Source: Panopea generosa (Eukaryota > Mollusca > Bivalvia > Adapedonta > Hiatellidae). Taken from it: a DNA stretch of 64,000 bases. The stretch covers positions 56,790,740 through 56,854,739 of the forward strand of contig CM055901.1 of assembly GCA_029582155.1 (NCBI GenBank). The letters run 5' to 3'. This document shows positions 50,701-57,543 of the stretch, piece by piece. Under the pieces are notes generated by a model. It worked only from the letters and a program-made list of their open reading frames with translations, was not told the DNA's origin and ran no database searches. Numbering within the stretch: the first letter of the stretch is position 1; each line of letters begins with the position of its first letter. Both the position numbers and the translations under genes were made by a program.

Positions 50701-53448
50701 GATCATGCATGAAGCTTTCTTTGGTAGAAGCAGTACTAAGCATGCATATGCATAAAAAGTGTCTTTCTCAAGGAACACTTAGATGTGACGGAGGATTGGA
50801 CCCAAAATCCTTCGATCCTTGGGCCAATGCTCTACCACTAGACCACATGCTCCACACTTCTGGGTAGATAAATAACCAAGCAGAAAACAGATAAACTCAA
50901 TGGCACAACTGTTGGTCTCACTATGGGTTGAATGATGAGTGTTGTTTAGGCCACTGGTCTTTGCTTTATCATCTACATCTGGCTTTACTTTCAACAATTT
51001 GTCAGTCATATCACAACAGTGTATGCTTGGGAATATTCTAAGCTGGCTATCTTGCATGAAATATAATACTCCAGTCATAATATAGTATACCGGACCTAAT
51101 AGGCCTAGAACTATCCTCGAAATGCTGAACACCAAGAGAAGATCATGTATAATACAATCAAATACAGTATTAGACAATATACATGTAGTAAAATTCTGCA
51201 CAATCCAGTACAGTACAATACAGCACTACTTTTTAATACCAAGCTACAGTAGTATTTTTATTGTGTCTGTTCCTCTGAACATTTCATATTTTGTGTTCAA
51301 TATATGAATATATGGTACATACATAAGAAACTATGATACATCTTTTTCAGACAGGATATATGAGTGATAAATTTAATGAAATGGCTGACCAGCTCAGTGA
51401 TACATTGACCAGTTTACCCAATCTATGTGGCGAGGTAGTCGTGGATGATAGATTAAAGTTGACAGTTGGCAAACGTCTACACCAGGCCAAGCGTCAGGGA
51501 TACCCCCATATAATTATCATAGGAAGAAAGGTATTTGTACATACATGTATATATGGTGTGTATCTGCTGCAGCAGATGAGAAGTGAGCCTGGGTATTTGT
51601 ACATACTTGTTTATATGTTGTGTATCTGCTGCAGCAGATGAGAAGTGAGCCTGGGTATTTGTACATACATGTATATATGTTGTGTATCTGCTGCAGCAGA
51701 TGAGAAGTGAGCCTGGGTATTTGTACATACATGTATATATGATGTGTATCTGCTGCAGCAGATGAGAAGTGAGCCTGGGTATTTGTACATACATGTTTAT
51801 ATGTTGTGTATCTGCTGCAGCAGATGAGAAGTGAGCCTGGGTATTTGTAAATACATGTATATATGGTGTGTATCTGCTGCAGCAGATGAGAAGTGAGCCT
51901 GGGTATTTGTACATACATATATACATGGTGTGTATCTGCTGCAGCAGATGAGAAGTGAGCCTGAGTATTTGTACATACTTGTTTATATGTTGTGTATCTG
52001 CTGCAGCAGATGAGAAGTGAGCCTGGGTATTTATACATACATGTATATATGGTGTGTATCTGCTGCAGCAGATGAGAAGTGAGCCTGGGTATTTGTACAT
52101 ACATATATACATGGTGTGTATCTGCTGCAGCAGATGGGAAGTGAGCCTGGGTATTTGTACATACATGTATACATGGTGTGTATCTGCTGCAGCAGATGAG
52201 AAGTGAGCCTGGGTATTTGTACATACATGTATATATGGTGTGTATCTGCTGCAGCAGATGAGAAGTGAGCCTGGGTATTTGTACATACATGTATATATGG
52301 TGTGTATCTGCTGCAGCAGATGAGAAGTGAGCCTGGGTATTTGTACATACATATATACATGGTGTGTATCTGCTGCAGCGGATGAGAAGTGAGCCTGGGT
52401 ATTTGTACATACATGTATATATGGTGTGTATCTGCTGCAGCAGATGAGAAGTGGGGCTAACAGACGATCAGTTAACCTAACCACTGTTTCCTGGGATTAA
52501 CCGGTACTCCAGCACACCCCATCTCTGCAAGTAACTGATAACTTTCCAACTTGAATCAGTGGTGAGAGACGAATGATAATGAGACACAATGTCATATATC
52601 AATCATCATGGAGACTGTTGCTGGGTGGGGGTAGCAGCAGATGAGAAGTGAGCCTAGGTTGTTATTAAGTATGACAATGTGATCAAGGCTTTTGTTGCAT
52701 TGGATTCTGTTTTCACAAACATACTATTAAAGAGTGTATTTTTACTTTATGAAACAGGGACCTTAATCTGACTCCTTCCCAATCTGAAAATACTGTATTT
52801 TTTCAGTTTACTTCTTTTCCTCAAATAATTTTAACTCTTCTCTAAACCAATGAAAAGTGAAATTTAATCAAACAAAACTTTTGTTGCACCTGATTGTAAT
52901 AATAATTGTTTGGACAGTTTTGAAACATCACTCTAGAGCAAGAGATATAGTTATCAACATGCATATGATTATCACTCATTGCCGACATAATTTGCAAAAA
53001 CTGGCCTGTGCATTATGAGTACATGGCTATAATTATTGACAGAAGGAGACAGTCATTGACACATGCTGGTATTATTAAACTTGTACCTGAAAGTTGTTGG
53101 TTAAAATATACTCTGTGTTCATATTATTATACAGGGATTTCAATTTGATATTGACAAGCAAGATTTCTAGTTGACCCATTTTCGATGCATAGAAATTATG
53201 GAAAATATATGATTTCTTACAAATATATTTTTTTTATTTAAAGTAAATTTGCCTTTTTATTGAAAAATATTTACAAAGATTACAGTTTTATGCAAGAAAA
53301 TAAATCATGTTAAAGATCTGCTTTTGTTTTGTTTTTTCAGACACTGGAAGAATCCCTATATGAGGTTGTTGATAATGTTTTAGACACGACAGACTTTCTG
53401 TCGTTGGAACAATTAGTGGATAAATATTCCAGTATAGAGACCATATGA
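35716..53448 (+). CDS. PARS2: Mitochondrial prolyl-tRNA synthetase, 13 coding exons
   Basis: Charges mitochondrial tRNA-Pro with proline; a class II synthetase. Exons: 35716-35985, 41863-42040, 42555-42622, 43061-43141, 43903-43975, 44574-44681, 45907-46000, 46586-46617, 47192-47265, 48071-48150, 50437-50572, 51351-51530, 53341-53448 (TGA at 53446). All introns are GT-AG and all phases close, giving 493 aa against about 475 in human. Motif 1 region AGAYYYLPLGQR is in exon 2. The LGPTHEE proline-binding signature (170-176) spans exons 3-4. Motif 2 is FRDE...LLRGREF (204-221), and motif 3 is MGCYGLGVSR (357-366). Cysteine pairs C289/C292 and C312/C315 suggest a small metal-binding loop. The first ~80 residues are basic with no acidic residue, fitting a mitochondrial presequence. 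The first ATG is used; later in-frame ATGs in exon 1 are possible starts. Confidence 0.96.
36532..36855. repeat. Two-copy ~178-bp direct repeat in PARS2 intron 1
   Basis: TGTTTGATGCTGAATTTTGC starts both copies (36532 and about 36710). Each continues through CCTCCAACATTAAGTTTTCA and ACTCATACTTGGATCATAG to a GCAGATGCTGAGT block. Very few differences are seen, so the duplication looks recent. Confidence 0.85.
36860..37240 (+). repeat. Dispersed repeat with GTCTGTCC/GGTCAAGGTCAC blocks
   Basis: It contains GTCTGTCCATCCTTCTGTCC, GGCCTGTAACTTTGTCATGC (twice, about 36963 and 37132) and AAGGTCAAGGTCAC. The same blocks occur at 54548-54830. This is a repeat type I recall from bivalve genomes. It is followed by a short tandem duplication (AAATACTGGTTAAAGTTTT, about 37300-37372). 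No coding content. Confidence 0.6.
37870..38150 (-). mobile_element. tRNA-derived SINE, family B, near full length
   Basis: Read on minus from about 38150: head GATTAGTTCAGTCGGTTACG, box B-like GTTTGAATCCC, and body GACATTGTGTCTCATTATC. It continues through GGTTAATCCCAGGAAACAG and GTTAGCCCTCGATGGCATAA to the ATTCAATCAATCAATCA tail near 37875. It is the most complete family B copy here. Confidence 0.88.
38996..39109. repeat. Two-copy ~57-bp tandem duplication
   Basis: CTGCCATCACTTTGGGAACA and its second copy (with an extra TTTTA) are each followed by TTTGCCTACTAG and AACCAGTAACACATTGTAAC. PARS2 intron 1. Confidence 0.85.
40155..40880 (+). repeat. Probable dispersed repeat in PARS2 intron 1
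   Basis: It begins TAGCTCTATTGGCCAAAGGC and then GTTGTCCGTCGTCTGTCGTC, a type of element start I recall as repeated in bivalve genomes. It then runs through several weakly self-similar AAATTTGTTCATAT/GGGGTCAGGAGGGGCCC blocks. No coding frame. Boundaries are approximate. Confidence 0.4.
40900..41500 (+). mobile_element. 5'-truncated non-LTR retrotransposon, RT C-terminal remnant
   Basis: The open frame at 40913-41200 contains IYQLEMVQRTAVRW, LEDLSWPTLQLRRD and FFNKIHH. These match the characteristic LExVQRRAAR...LGWxxLxxRR...L..YKI tail after the reverse transcriptase of Jockey/CR1-like elements. A frameshift follows, after which FFPRIIPLWNSL-like sequence continues in another frame to about 41265. 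A non-coding 3' region runs to about 41490. It has no catalytic YxDD and is a dead copy in PARS2 intron 1. Confidence 0.75.
42284..42528 (+). mobile_element. CAGTGCTCC-type MITE, complete
   Basis: The ends are CAGTGCTCCA and TGGAGCACTG; the interior shares TTTCAGTGTTGATTGGTTTA with the 33940 copy. At 245 bp with no coding frame, it is a non-autonomous DNA element. The CAGTG ends are hAT-like. The flanks TTTAGG and TTAAGG are similar but not identical. It ends 26 bp upstream of PARS2 exon 3. Confidence 0.65.
42838..43030 (+). repeat. Dispersed repeat fragment adjoining PARS2 exon 4
   Basis: It begins TTTAGCTCAACTTTTCAAGG and includes CACCCGGGTGTCGGCGTCAC and AAACTTTACACAAGACTTTC, with the TAGCTC opening also seen at 40155. 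It reaches to within about 30 bp of the exon 4 acceptor. Confidence 0.4.
45085..45195 (+). mobile_element. Partial family A SINE
   Basis: It contains TTTATGTGAGAAAGTTTTCC, TTTTACTCAGATTCTTACTG and CCACCAATAAAACTG, the 3' half of family A. The tRNA-like head is missing. A shorter fragment of the same family lies at about 44090-44180. Confidence 0.65.
45405..45629. mobile_element. piggyBac-type MITE, inverted relative to the 18-kb copy
   Basis: It is bounded by TTAA, with CCCTTTGCTCCATA and TATGGAGTAAAGGG ends. The central palindrome (AACAGTGCAGGAAGTGTTCA and its inverse) matches the 18181-18402 element in reverse complement. It lies in PARS2 intron 6, about 280 bp upstream of exon 7. Confidence 0.88.
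46586..46617 (+). CDS. PARS2: PARS2 exon 8, a 32-nt microexon
   Basis: Flanked by TTTCAG and GTAAGT, this exon completes a lysine codon from exon 7 and encodes CGFGINSELL. It therefore supplies the second cysteine of the C-x2-C pair begun at the end of exon 7. Skipping it would shift the frame (32 nt). The matching region of human PARS2 also has two C-x2-C pairs as I recall, which supports the exon as real. Confidence 0.9.
47713..47895 (+). mobile_element. tRNA-derived SINE, family C, internally deleted head
   Basis: GGAGCGCGTGGCCCAGGGGT begins the element, but the segment between boxes A and B is shorter than in the 35127 copy. The body (TTGAGCAAGACACTTTTTCC, CTTAGTACTGGTTCTACCCA) and the end AATCGAAGTAAAATCAATAA match. 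PARS2 intron 9. Confidence 0.8.
48232..49186 (-). mobile_element. Internally deleted mariner element
   Basis: TACGAGGTACGTCCCAAAAG at 48232 is mirrored by CTTTTGGGACATATCTCGTA at 49186. These are typical mariner terminal repeats with TA at each edge. It is about 955 bp, short of the roughly 1.3 kb of complete mariners. The minus strand encodes the transposase N-terminus joined to a C-terminal piece, with the middle (DDD/D catalytic core) missing. PARS2 intron 10, opposite strand to the gene. Confidence 0.88.
48549..48869 (-). pseudogene. Mariner transposase remnant, N-terminal HTH part
   Basis: The 106-codon frame starts at the ATG at 48869 and carries RVENWSVVKFCIG, MTPQDTLKFISHNSLTEG and VTDHQRSGKPK. 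This is the N-terminal helix-turn-helix region of a Mos1/mariner-type transposase that binds the terminal repeats. The frame then runs into unrelated residues. A further C-terminal transposase piece (YQKWVQYHKK, then a shifted SYFEKEWLSFEC) lies at about 48425-48540 after stops and a frameshift in an A-run. The catalytic acidic residues are absent, so it cannot mobilise itself. Confidence 0.82.
49408..49660 (+). mobile_element. tRNA-derived SINE, family A
   Basis: CTGTGGCTGAGTAGTATAAC (box A-like) and GGTCGTAAGTTCTAGTC (box B-like) are followed by the AATTACTTGTGGAGGGACGG body. TACTCAGATTCATTCTTAGG and CCAATGAAACTGGATATGCC come next, ending near an A-rich tract at 49640. PARS2 intron 10. Confidence 0.83.
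49746..49962. mobile_element. MITE with ~45-bp imperfect terminal inverted repeats
   Basis: Left GGTCATCCTTAAAAAAAGAT and TTTGTTTGCCGGGCTCC pair with right GGTCGGAGCATAGCAAACAA and TTTTTTTAAAGATGGCCT. The interior is AT-rich with no frame. PARS2 intron 10. Confidence 0.7.
50174..50353. mobile_element. MITE with CAGTCAAACCTGT ends
   Basis: CAGTCAAACCTGTTTTAAGC at the left is mirrored by ACACAGGTTTGATTGTAT at the right. The interior carries repeated TGGCTTCTTAAGACAGGT / GTTGCTTAAGACAAGTGGCT motifs. A second, interrupted copy lies at 58331-58742. PARS2 intron 10, about 85 bp upstream of exon 11. Confidence 0.72.
50640..50865 (-). mobile_element. tRNA-derived SINE, family C, minus strand
   Basis: From about 50865 on minus: GGAGCATGTGGTCTAGTGGT, AGAGCATTGGCCCAAGGATC, GGTCCAATCCTCC, then CTTGAGAAAGACACTTTTTA. 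It ends in AGTTTAAACTAAACTAAAAC. PARS2 intron 11. Confidence 0.8.
51531..52662. repeat. 62-bp minisatellite starting at the PARS2 exon 12 splice donor
   Basis: The first base of the array is the G of the exon 12 donor (GTATTTGTACATACATG). The same block recurs every 62 bp (51531, 51593, 51655, 51717 and so on), about 15 units to 52455. After a SINE insertion, a remnant (GCAGCAGATGAGAAGTGAGC) resumes at about 52634. Each unit holds an acceptor-like CTGCTGCAG and a donor-like TGGGTATTT about 20 bp apart. A period of 62 leaves all three minus frames open, which explains long minus frames (335, 297 and 127 codons); they are not genes. Confidence 0.95.
52455..52632 (-). mobile_element. Family B SINE fragment inserted in the 62-bp array
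   Basis: GGGCTAACAGACGATCAGTT through GTACTCCAGCACACCCCATC and TGGAGACTGTTGCTGGGTGG matches the middle of family B on minus. Both the tRNA-like head and the tail are missing. The 17-mer GCAGCAGATGAGAAGTG from a single array unit lies on both sides, as in a target-site duplication. Confidence 0.82.
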
Positions 53449-53582
53449 TGACTTCTTTGTGTAATGTACGGATATTTCAGGAGCATTGGTATAAACTGTG
53501 TTAAGAGTAGAACACAGTCTATGATACTCATCTGCATGATTTTTAATTTAGCTTGATTGTGAAGAAGCTTAAAGTTTCCTTG

Positions 53583-53700
53583 AACTGCTCTCAAATCTGC
53601 TTCCTTGGTAGAACCAGTACTGAATGTGTGGTCTTTTTAAGAGGCATTGGATCAAACTGGGGATCAAACCTGCAATATCTGGTGTAAGCACTACTGCTCC
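53583..53700 (-). mobile_element. SINE fragment, family D
   Basis: Minus-strand GCAGTAGTGCTTACACCAG and box B-like GGTTTGATCCCCAG are followed by GATCCAATGCCTCTTAAAAA. It ends with TACTGGTTCTACCAAGGAAG. It lies within the presumed 3' UTR of PARS2. Confidence 0.65.
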
Positions 53701-53963
53701 ATTTTAATAGATCATTATGATCAACAGGGGTATAATTTATATTGATGGCTATGCTGCCAATGTGTCTATTCGACCATCTTCCTATACATGTAGGGACTGT
53801 GATTATACTGGTCATGTGTGAAGATGATATTAACATGTGCAGCAAATGACATATACTGGTAGTGCTTCCATATTGACCAGTAACCAAACTTTGAGAGGTG
53901 TCTGTATTTGCTGAATATTCATTTGTTTCCAGATATAAACATATTGTACTTGATTGACAACAG

Positions 53964-53969
53964 AATAAA
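53964..53969 (+). terminator. Likely PARS2 poly(A) signal
   Basis: AATAAA about 515 bp after the PARS2 stop, in the sequence ACAGAATAAAGATG. A second AATAAA lies at 54022-54027. Either would give a 3' UTR of about 0.5-0.6 kb that includes the family D SINE fragment. Confidence 0.55.
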
Positions 53970-54156
53970 GATGAAAACTACAGTTTTTGATATCTCTCTT
54001 TTTTTCAAGTTACCAAAATGGAATAAAATCAATTTTTGCAATCTGCAATCGTTAACCATGATTGCCTGGTGTTAGAGCACTCACCTTTTAAGGACGTTGC
54101 CTGTTCTATCCTAAGATCACTGCTACCAAACTAATAAAATGGTACAAGTAACGTTT

Positions 54157-54259
54157 TATCTTGGTATTGAGAGACTGGTTCTTGGTCTTGTCAGCCCTTT
54201 GCCAGTATATCTTGGTATTGAGAGACTGGTTCTTGGACTTGTCAGCCCTTTGCCAGTAT
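54157..54259. repeat. Two-copy 51-bp tandem duplication
   Basis: TATCTTGGTATTGAGAGACT followed by GGTTCTTGG and CTTGTCAGCCCTTTGCCAGT occurs twice in a row with one difference (GGTCTT versus GGACTT). Confidence 0.9.
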
Positions 54260-54547
54260 ATATATCTTGTGACTGGATCATGTTGTAGCACTATAATTTC
54301 AAACTTGATTCAAGTATTTCAAGTTATAGTTTCGCATTGTGTTGATTGCAGCGTCTGTCGAGCTGTACACACAAATAGGTTTTTAATTGGCTGGGGATTA
54401 GGGTGAGTAATTTTTTTTAATAGTTTAAATAAATTATGTGGCTGTTTCTAGACACTTGAAAAGCAGCTTTTATGTGGCCAAATTCTGTCATGTGGCTAAA
54501 ATTAAACCACACAAGTAATCAGCTGGATGCAAAGAAGCCACTCAAAT

Positions 54548-54830
54548 ACCCATTTGTTAGAACGTCCATCCATCTGTTCATCAGTCTGTCCATTCTTCCA
54601 TACCAAATTTCATGTCCAGTCTTAAAACATTTTTTATACATGGTGGGATTTTAACTTTGCACAAGTTATCATCATGACATGATGTGTTATATGCAAATCC
54701 CATGTCCGTAGCTTGAAGGTCAAGGTCACATATAAAGGTCAAACATGAAAAAGAAAAATGCATCTATTGAATTCACAGATCACTTAAGGGGACACTGGTA
54801 AGTGACATTACGTGAGTGACATTTCTTGAA
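54548..54830 (+). repeat. Dispersed repeat, GTCTGTCC/GGTCAAGGTCAC type
   Basis: CATCTGTTCATCAGTCTGTC, ATGTCCGTAGCTTGAAGGTC and AAGGTCACATATAAAGGTC recall the copy at 36860-37240, ending in GTGACATTTCTTG in both. Non-coding. Confidence 0.6.
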
Positions 54831-55387
54831 AATGTTATCCTTTTTTTTTTAAGTTTAGAATCTATTAGGCCATATTAAACCATATTACATATTGATTCCT
54901 ATAACTGTAACAGAAAATGTTGGGTTGTGTAATTTTTTATAATTTTCCACTTATGTATAAATCAAATTCTTATTTTGAATTTTTCTTTTTTGGCAGAAAA
55001 TCAACATGGCAGCAACTATGTTATGACGGTAATATACTTAAGCAGTACATGTCGTTGGAATTTTAAAGAAAAGTTATTAAAATATAATAGTATTTTATTT
55101 GTATAAAATATATTATCCATACCCTTGTTAACTTCACAAATATAATATTTTGTTTTATCAAAAATATCTGCTCCATATTTGCTGTTTTTCTGATGGTACT
55201 CATCATCATGTGGTTTGTATTCTCAAACAAGAATGAATAGTCAAGGTCTGTATTTTAGCCTAGTCGGAGTCATTTCCCACTATTCAAGATTTGTATCGGT
55301 AAAAGACGGTACAACTATTATTAATCTTCACCGTTCTCAGTAATGTGGACCACTCCATCATGTCATTCTATACATGGATGTTTCAAG

Positions 55388-55490
55388 CACAGGCCCTATC
55401 TTACTATAGCCTTTGGATATCTATATATAGTAAAGAATGGATTATTTGCTATATAACTATCCAAAAGCTTTAGTAAGATAGGGTCTGTGG
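55388..55490. mobile_element. Hairpin-type MITE
   Basis: CACAGGCCCTATCTTACTAT at the left pairs with AGTAAGATAGGGTCTGTG at the right, extended inward by AGCCTTTGGATA and TATCCAAAAGCTT. The unit is about 103 bp, nearly all stem. Confidence 0.75.
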
Positions 55491-55960
55491 TTTCAAGTTG
55501 ATCAGTTAACTAGCCATTATGGTTACTTAGAGAAGTCGGTTTTTAGATTTGTCCATATTGTAGTTCAGTTTATAACTTTTTTAACAGAGTAGGGCGATTT
55601 ACTCTTGTAAAATTTTAGATCATTGTTTGTTTTTCTGTTTATAACAGTATGGAACATTTTTTTTCTATCGATGTTTATTTTAAGATGTTTGCATATTTTT
55701 AATACAATGTCACAGAGTAATGATACTAAATGTTTTGATGAAAACAATTAAATCCACTGAAGCTTTATCAAGTATTCCACATTGTCTGCATTCTCCGGAA
55801 TTCTTTTCCAACATCTTTAGGTCTGTTTTGATAAAACTTGGTAAACGCTTCCTTCAGTTTTCTCTGGGTCTGTTTGTCTTCACTTGTTTGGTGCTTTGGT
55901 CTGGGACTGTAATACAATGTAAAAAAAGGAGATTTTGTGGAGATGATTGATAGAAACGGA

Positions 55961-56100
55961 GAATACCATGTTAACGTCTAACATTATCAACTTTATCAGG
56001 TGAGGTAGAAAACAATCATGACGAGGCTCTGTCGAGTCCTTGTTGGTTTTTTTTGCCAAACCTGATCAAGTTGATAATTTTAGACACAAACATGGTATTC
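55961..56100. mobile_element. Hairpin-type MITE
   Basis: GAATACCATGTTAACGTCTA and ATTATCAACTTTATCAGGT at the left are mirrored by ACCTGATCAAGTTGATAAT and AGACACAAACATGGTATTC at the right. The loop includes GACGAGGCTCTGTCGAGTC. The unit is about 140 bp. Confidence 0.75.
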
Positions 56101-56221
56101 TGTTTATCATGTCAATATTTCTCATTCATCTTTTTTAAATCAGCACCAAACTTTTGTTACAGCTTCAAGAGATTCTGTCTCAGTCAAAACATATAATTAT
56201 ACATAATGATGTCATGTGCCT

Positions 56222-56313
56222 GATAAACTTGCATTGATGTGATAAACCTATGTTTATCAGGCAGGCTGATAAATTTTCATTGATGTGATAAACCTATGTT
56301 TATTAGGCAGGCA
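56222..56313. repeat. Two-copy ~48-bp tandem duplication
   Basis: CATTGATGTGATAAACCTAT followed by GTTTATCAGGCAGGC is repeated once with one change (TATTAGGC). Confidence 0.8.
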
Positions 56314-56894
56314 GTGTATCAACAGAAAGAGTGCATTGACATGATAAAAGGGTTTGATAAGACACTGTGAGCAGATGTTGGGGTGAAAGTTATAAGTTAC
56401 TTTCAAAGTATCACAAACTGTGAAGTTTGTCAGTTTAAAAATTTTTATATCAGAATTTAAATATACTGGGTACACTCCTCGACTTTTTATAAAATTATTT
56501 GCTTATCAATAAAAATGTTGAACAATCTTAGTTTATTACCTATGCTATACAACAGGTGCCAAATTGTTTTTAAAATGTCTAGAAAAAATAGAAATATCCA
56601 TAGAATTTTGTCATGCTCAAAATGCACTTCTGCCTGTCATTTAACCCTATGAGTACAAAGTAAGTAATGCAACCATCAGAATTATGTTTTATTACAATTT
56701 TACGTTATTTTGTCACGTATAAAAATAATTACTAAAAATGTTACTTCAAACTGCCATATTTTTACTTCAAGACCATTTTGCAAGATCAAAACAACATAAA
56801 ACATTGTAGGTGACAATAATTGATCATTCTTGTGCTATTTTAGTGATATTTAGTCATGAAGTGCAAATATTCTTCTCCACATCAGTCCTTGCTT

Positions 56895-57442
56895 AAAGGA
56901 AGTTTATCAGGAAAATATGCTATAGAATGTCTTAAACTTAAAATGATTATTAAAATAGATAAATTGAATCTTATTATCATTATTAAACAAAATGTGAATG
57001 AATTGGAATGTCAAATCCACCAAAACGTGACAAAATCAATATTTAATCTTGAGTGGTAAACTTGAAACAAAATCCCAATTCTAAAAACAGACAGCACTTA
57101 AAAACTGATTGACAACCTTAGCATCGTCGTTTCGGGCCCCTTTCTAAGGTGAAATATTGTTAATACGTGCAAACTTGTACAACAGATCAAATTGAAATCA
57201 AGTGTGAAATCATGTGACTTGTACGTTAAAAATTATATTGCAATTTTAAGTGGGAAATCTATTTTAGTTTAACTTCGGTGCATAGCCCAAGTTAGGAAAT
57301 CCGTTTCCAATATATTATTTTGGCACATTTAAATATATATCCTTTAAGCGATATGGTGTCGATGAGCAGGTATGATATATTGGAAAAAAATGTTTTTAGC
57401 CAATTTTAAAAGTTTGAAAAATCCTTATAAATTCCCTTTAAA
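56895..57442 (-). mobile_element. AAAGGGAG-type MITE, inverted copy
   Basis: AAAGGAAGTTTATCAGGA at the left and TCCTTATAAATTCCCTTT at the right are the terminal repeats. The interior reads as the reverse complement of the 17463-17990 element (AGCCCAAGTTAGGAAATCC near 57283, AGCCAATTTTAAAA near 57398). The 67-codon frame inside is not a gene. Confidence 0.72.
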
Positions 57443-57543
57443 CTAACAGAAATATATATATTACTAATATGCAAATGAAGTATAAAAGGAGGCTAGGAAC
57501 ATTTTCAGATTTTGCTCGCACAATCATGTTAATATACACTCAC

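Noticed and set aside
51477..52484. 335- and 297-codon minus frames
   Set aside because: They cycle through the three frames of the 62-bp array; the plus strand here is a PARS2 intron.
55720..55950. 76-codon plus frame with a hydrophobic stretch
   Set aside because: No homology recognised, AT-rich context, no splice signals, and it lies between hairpin elements.
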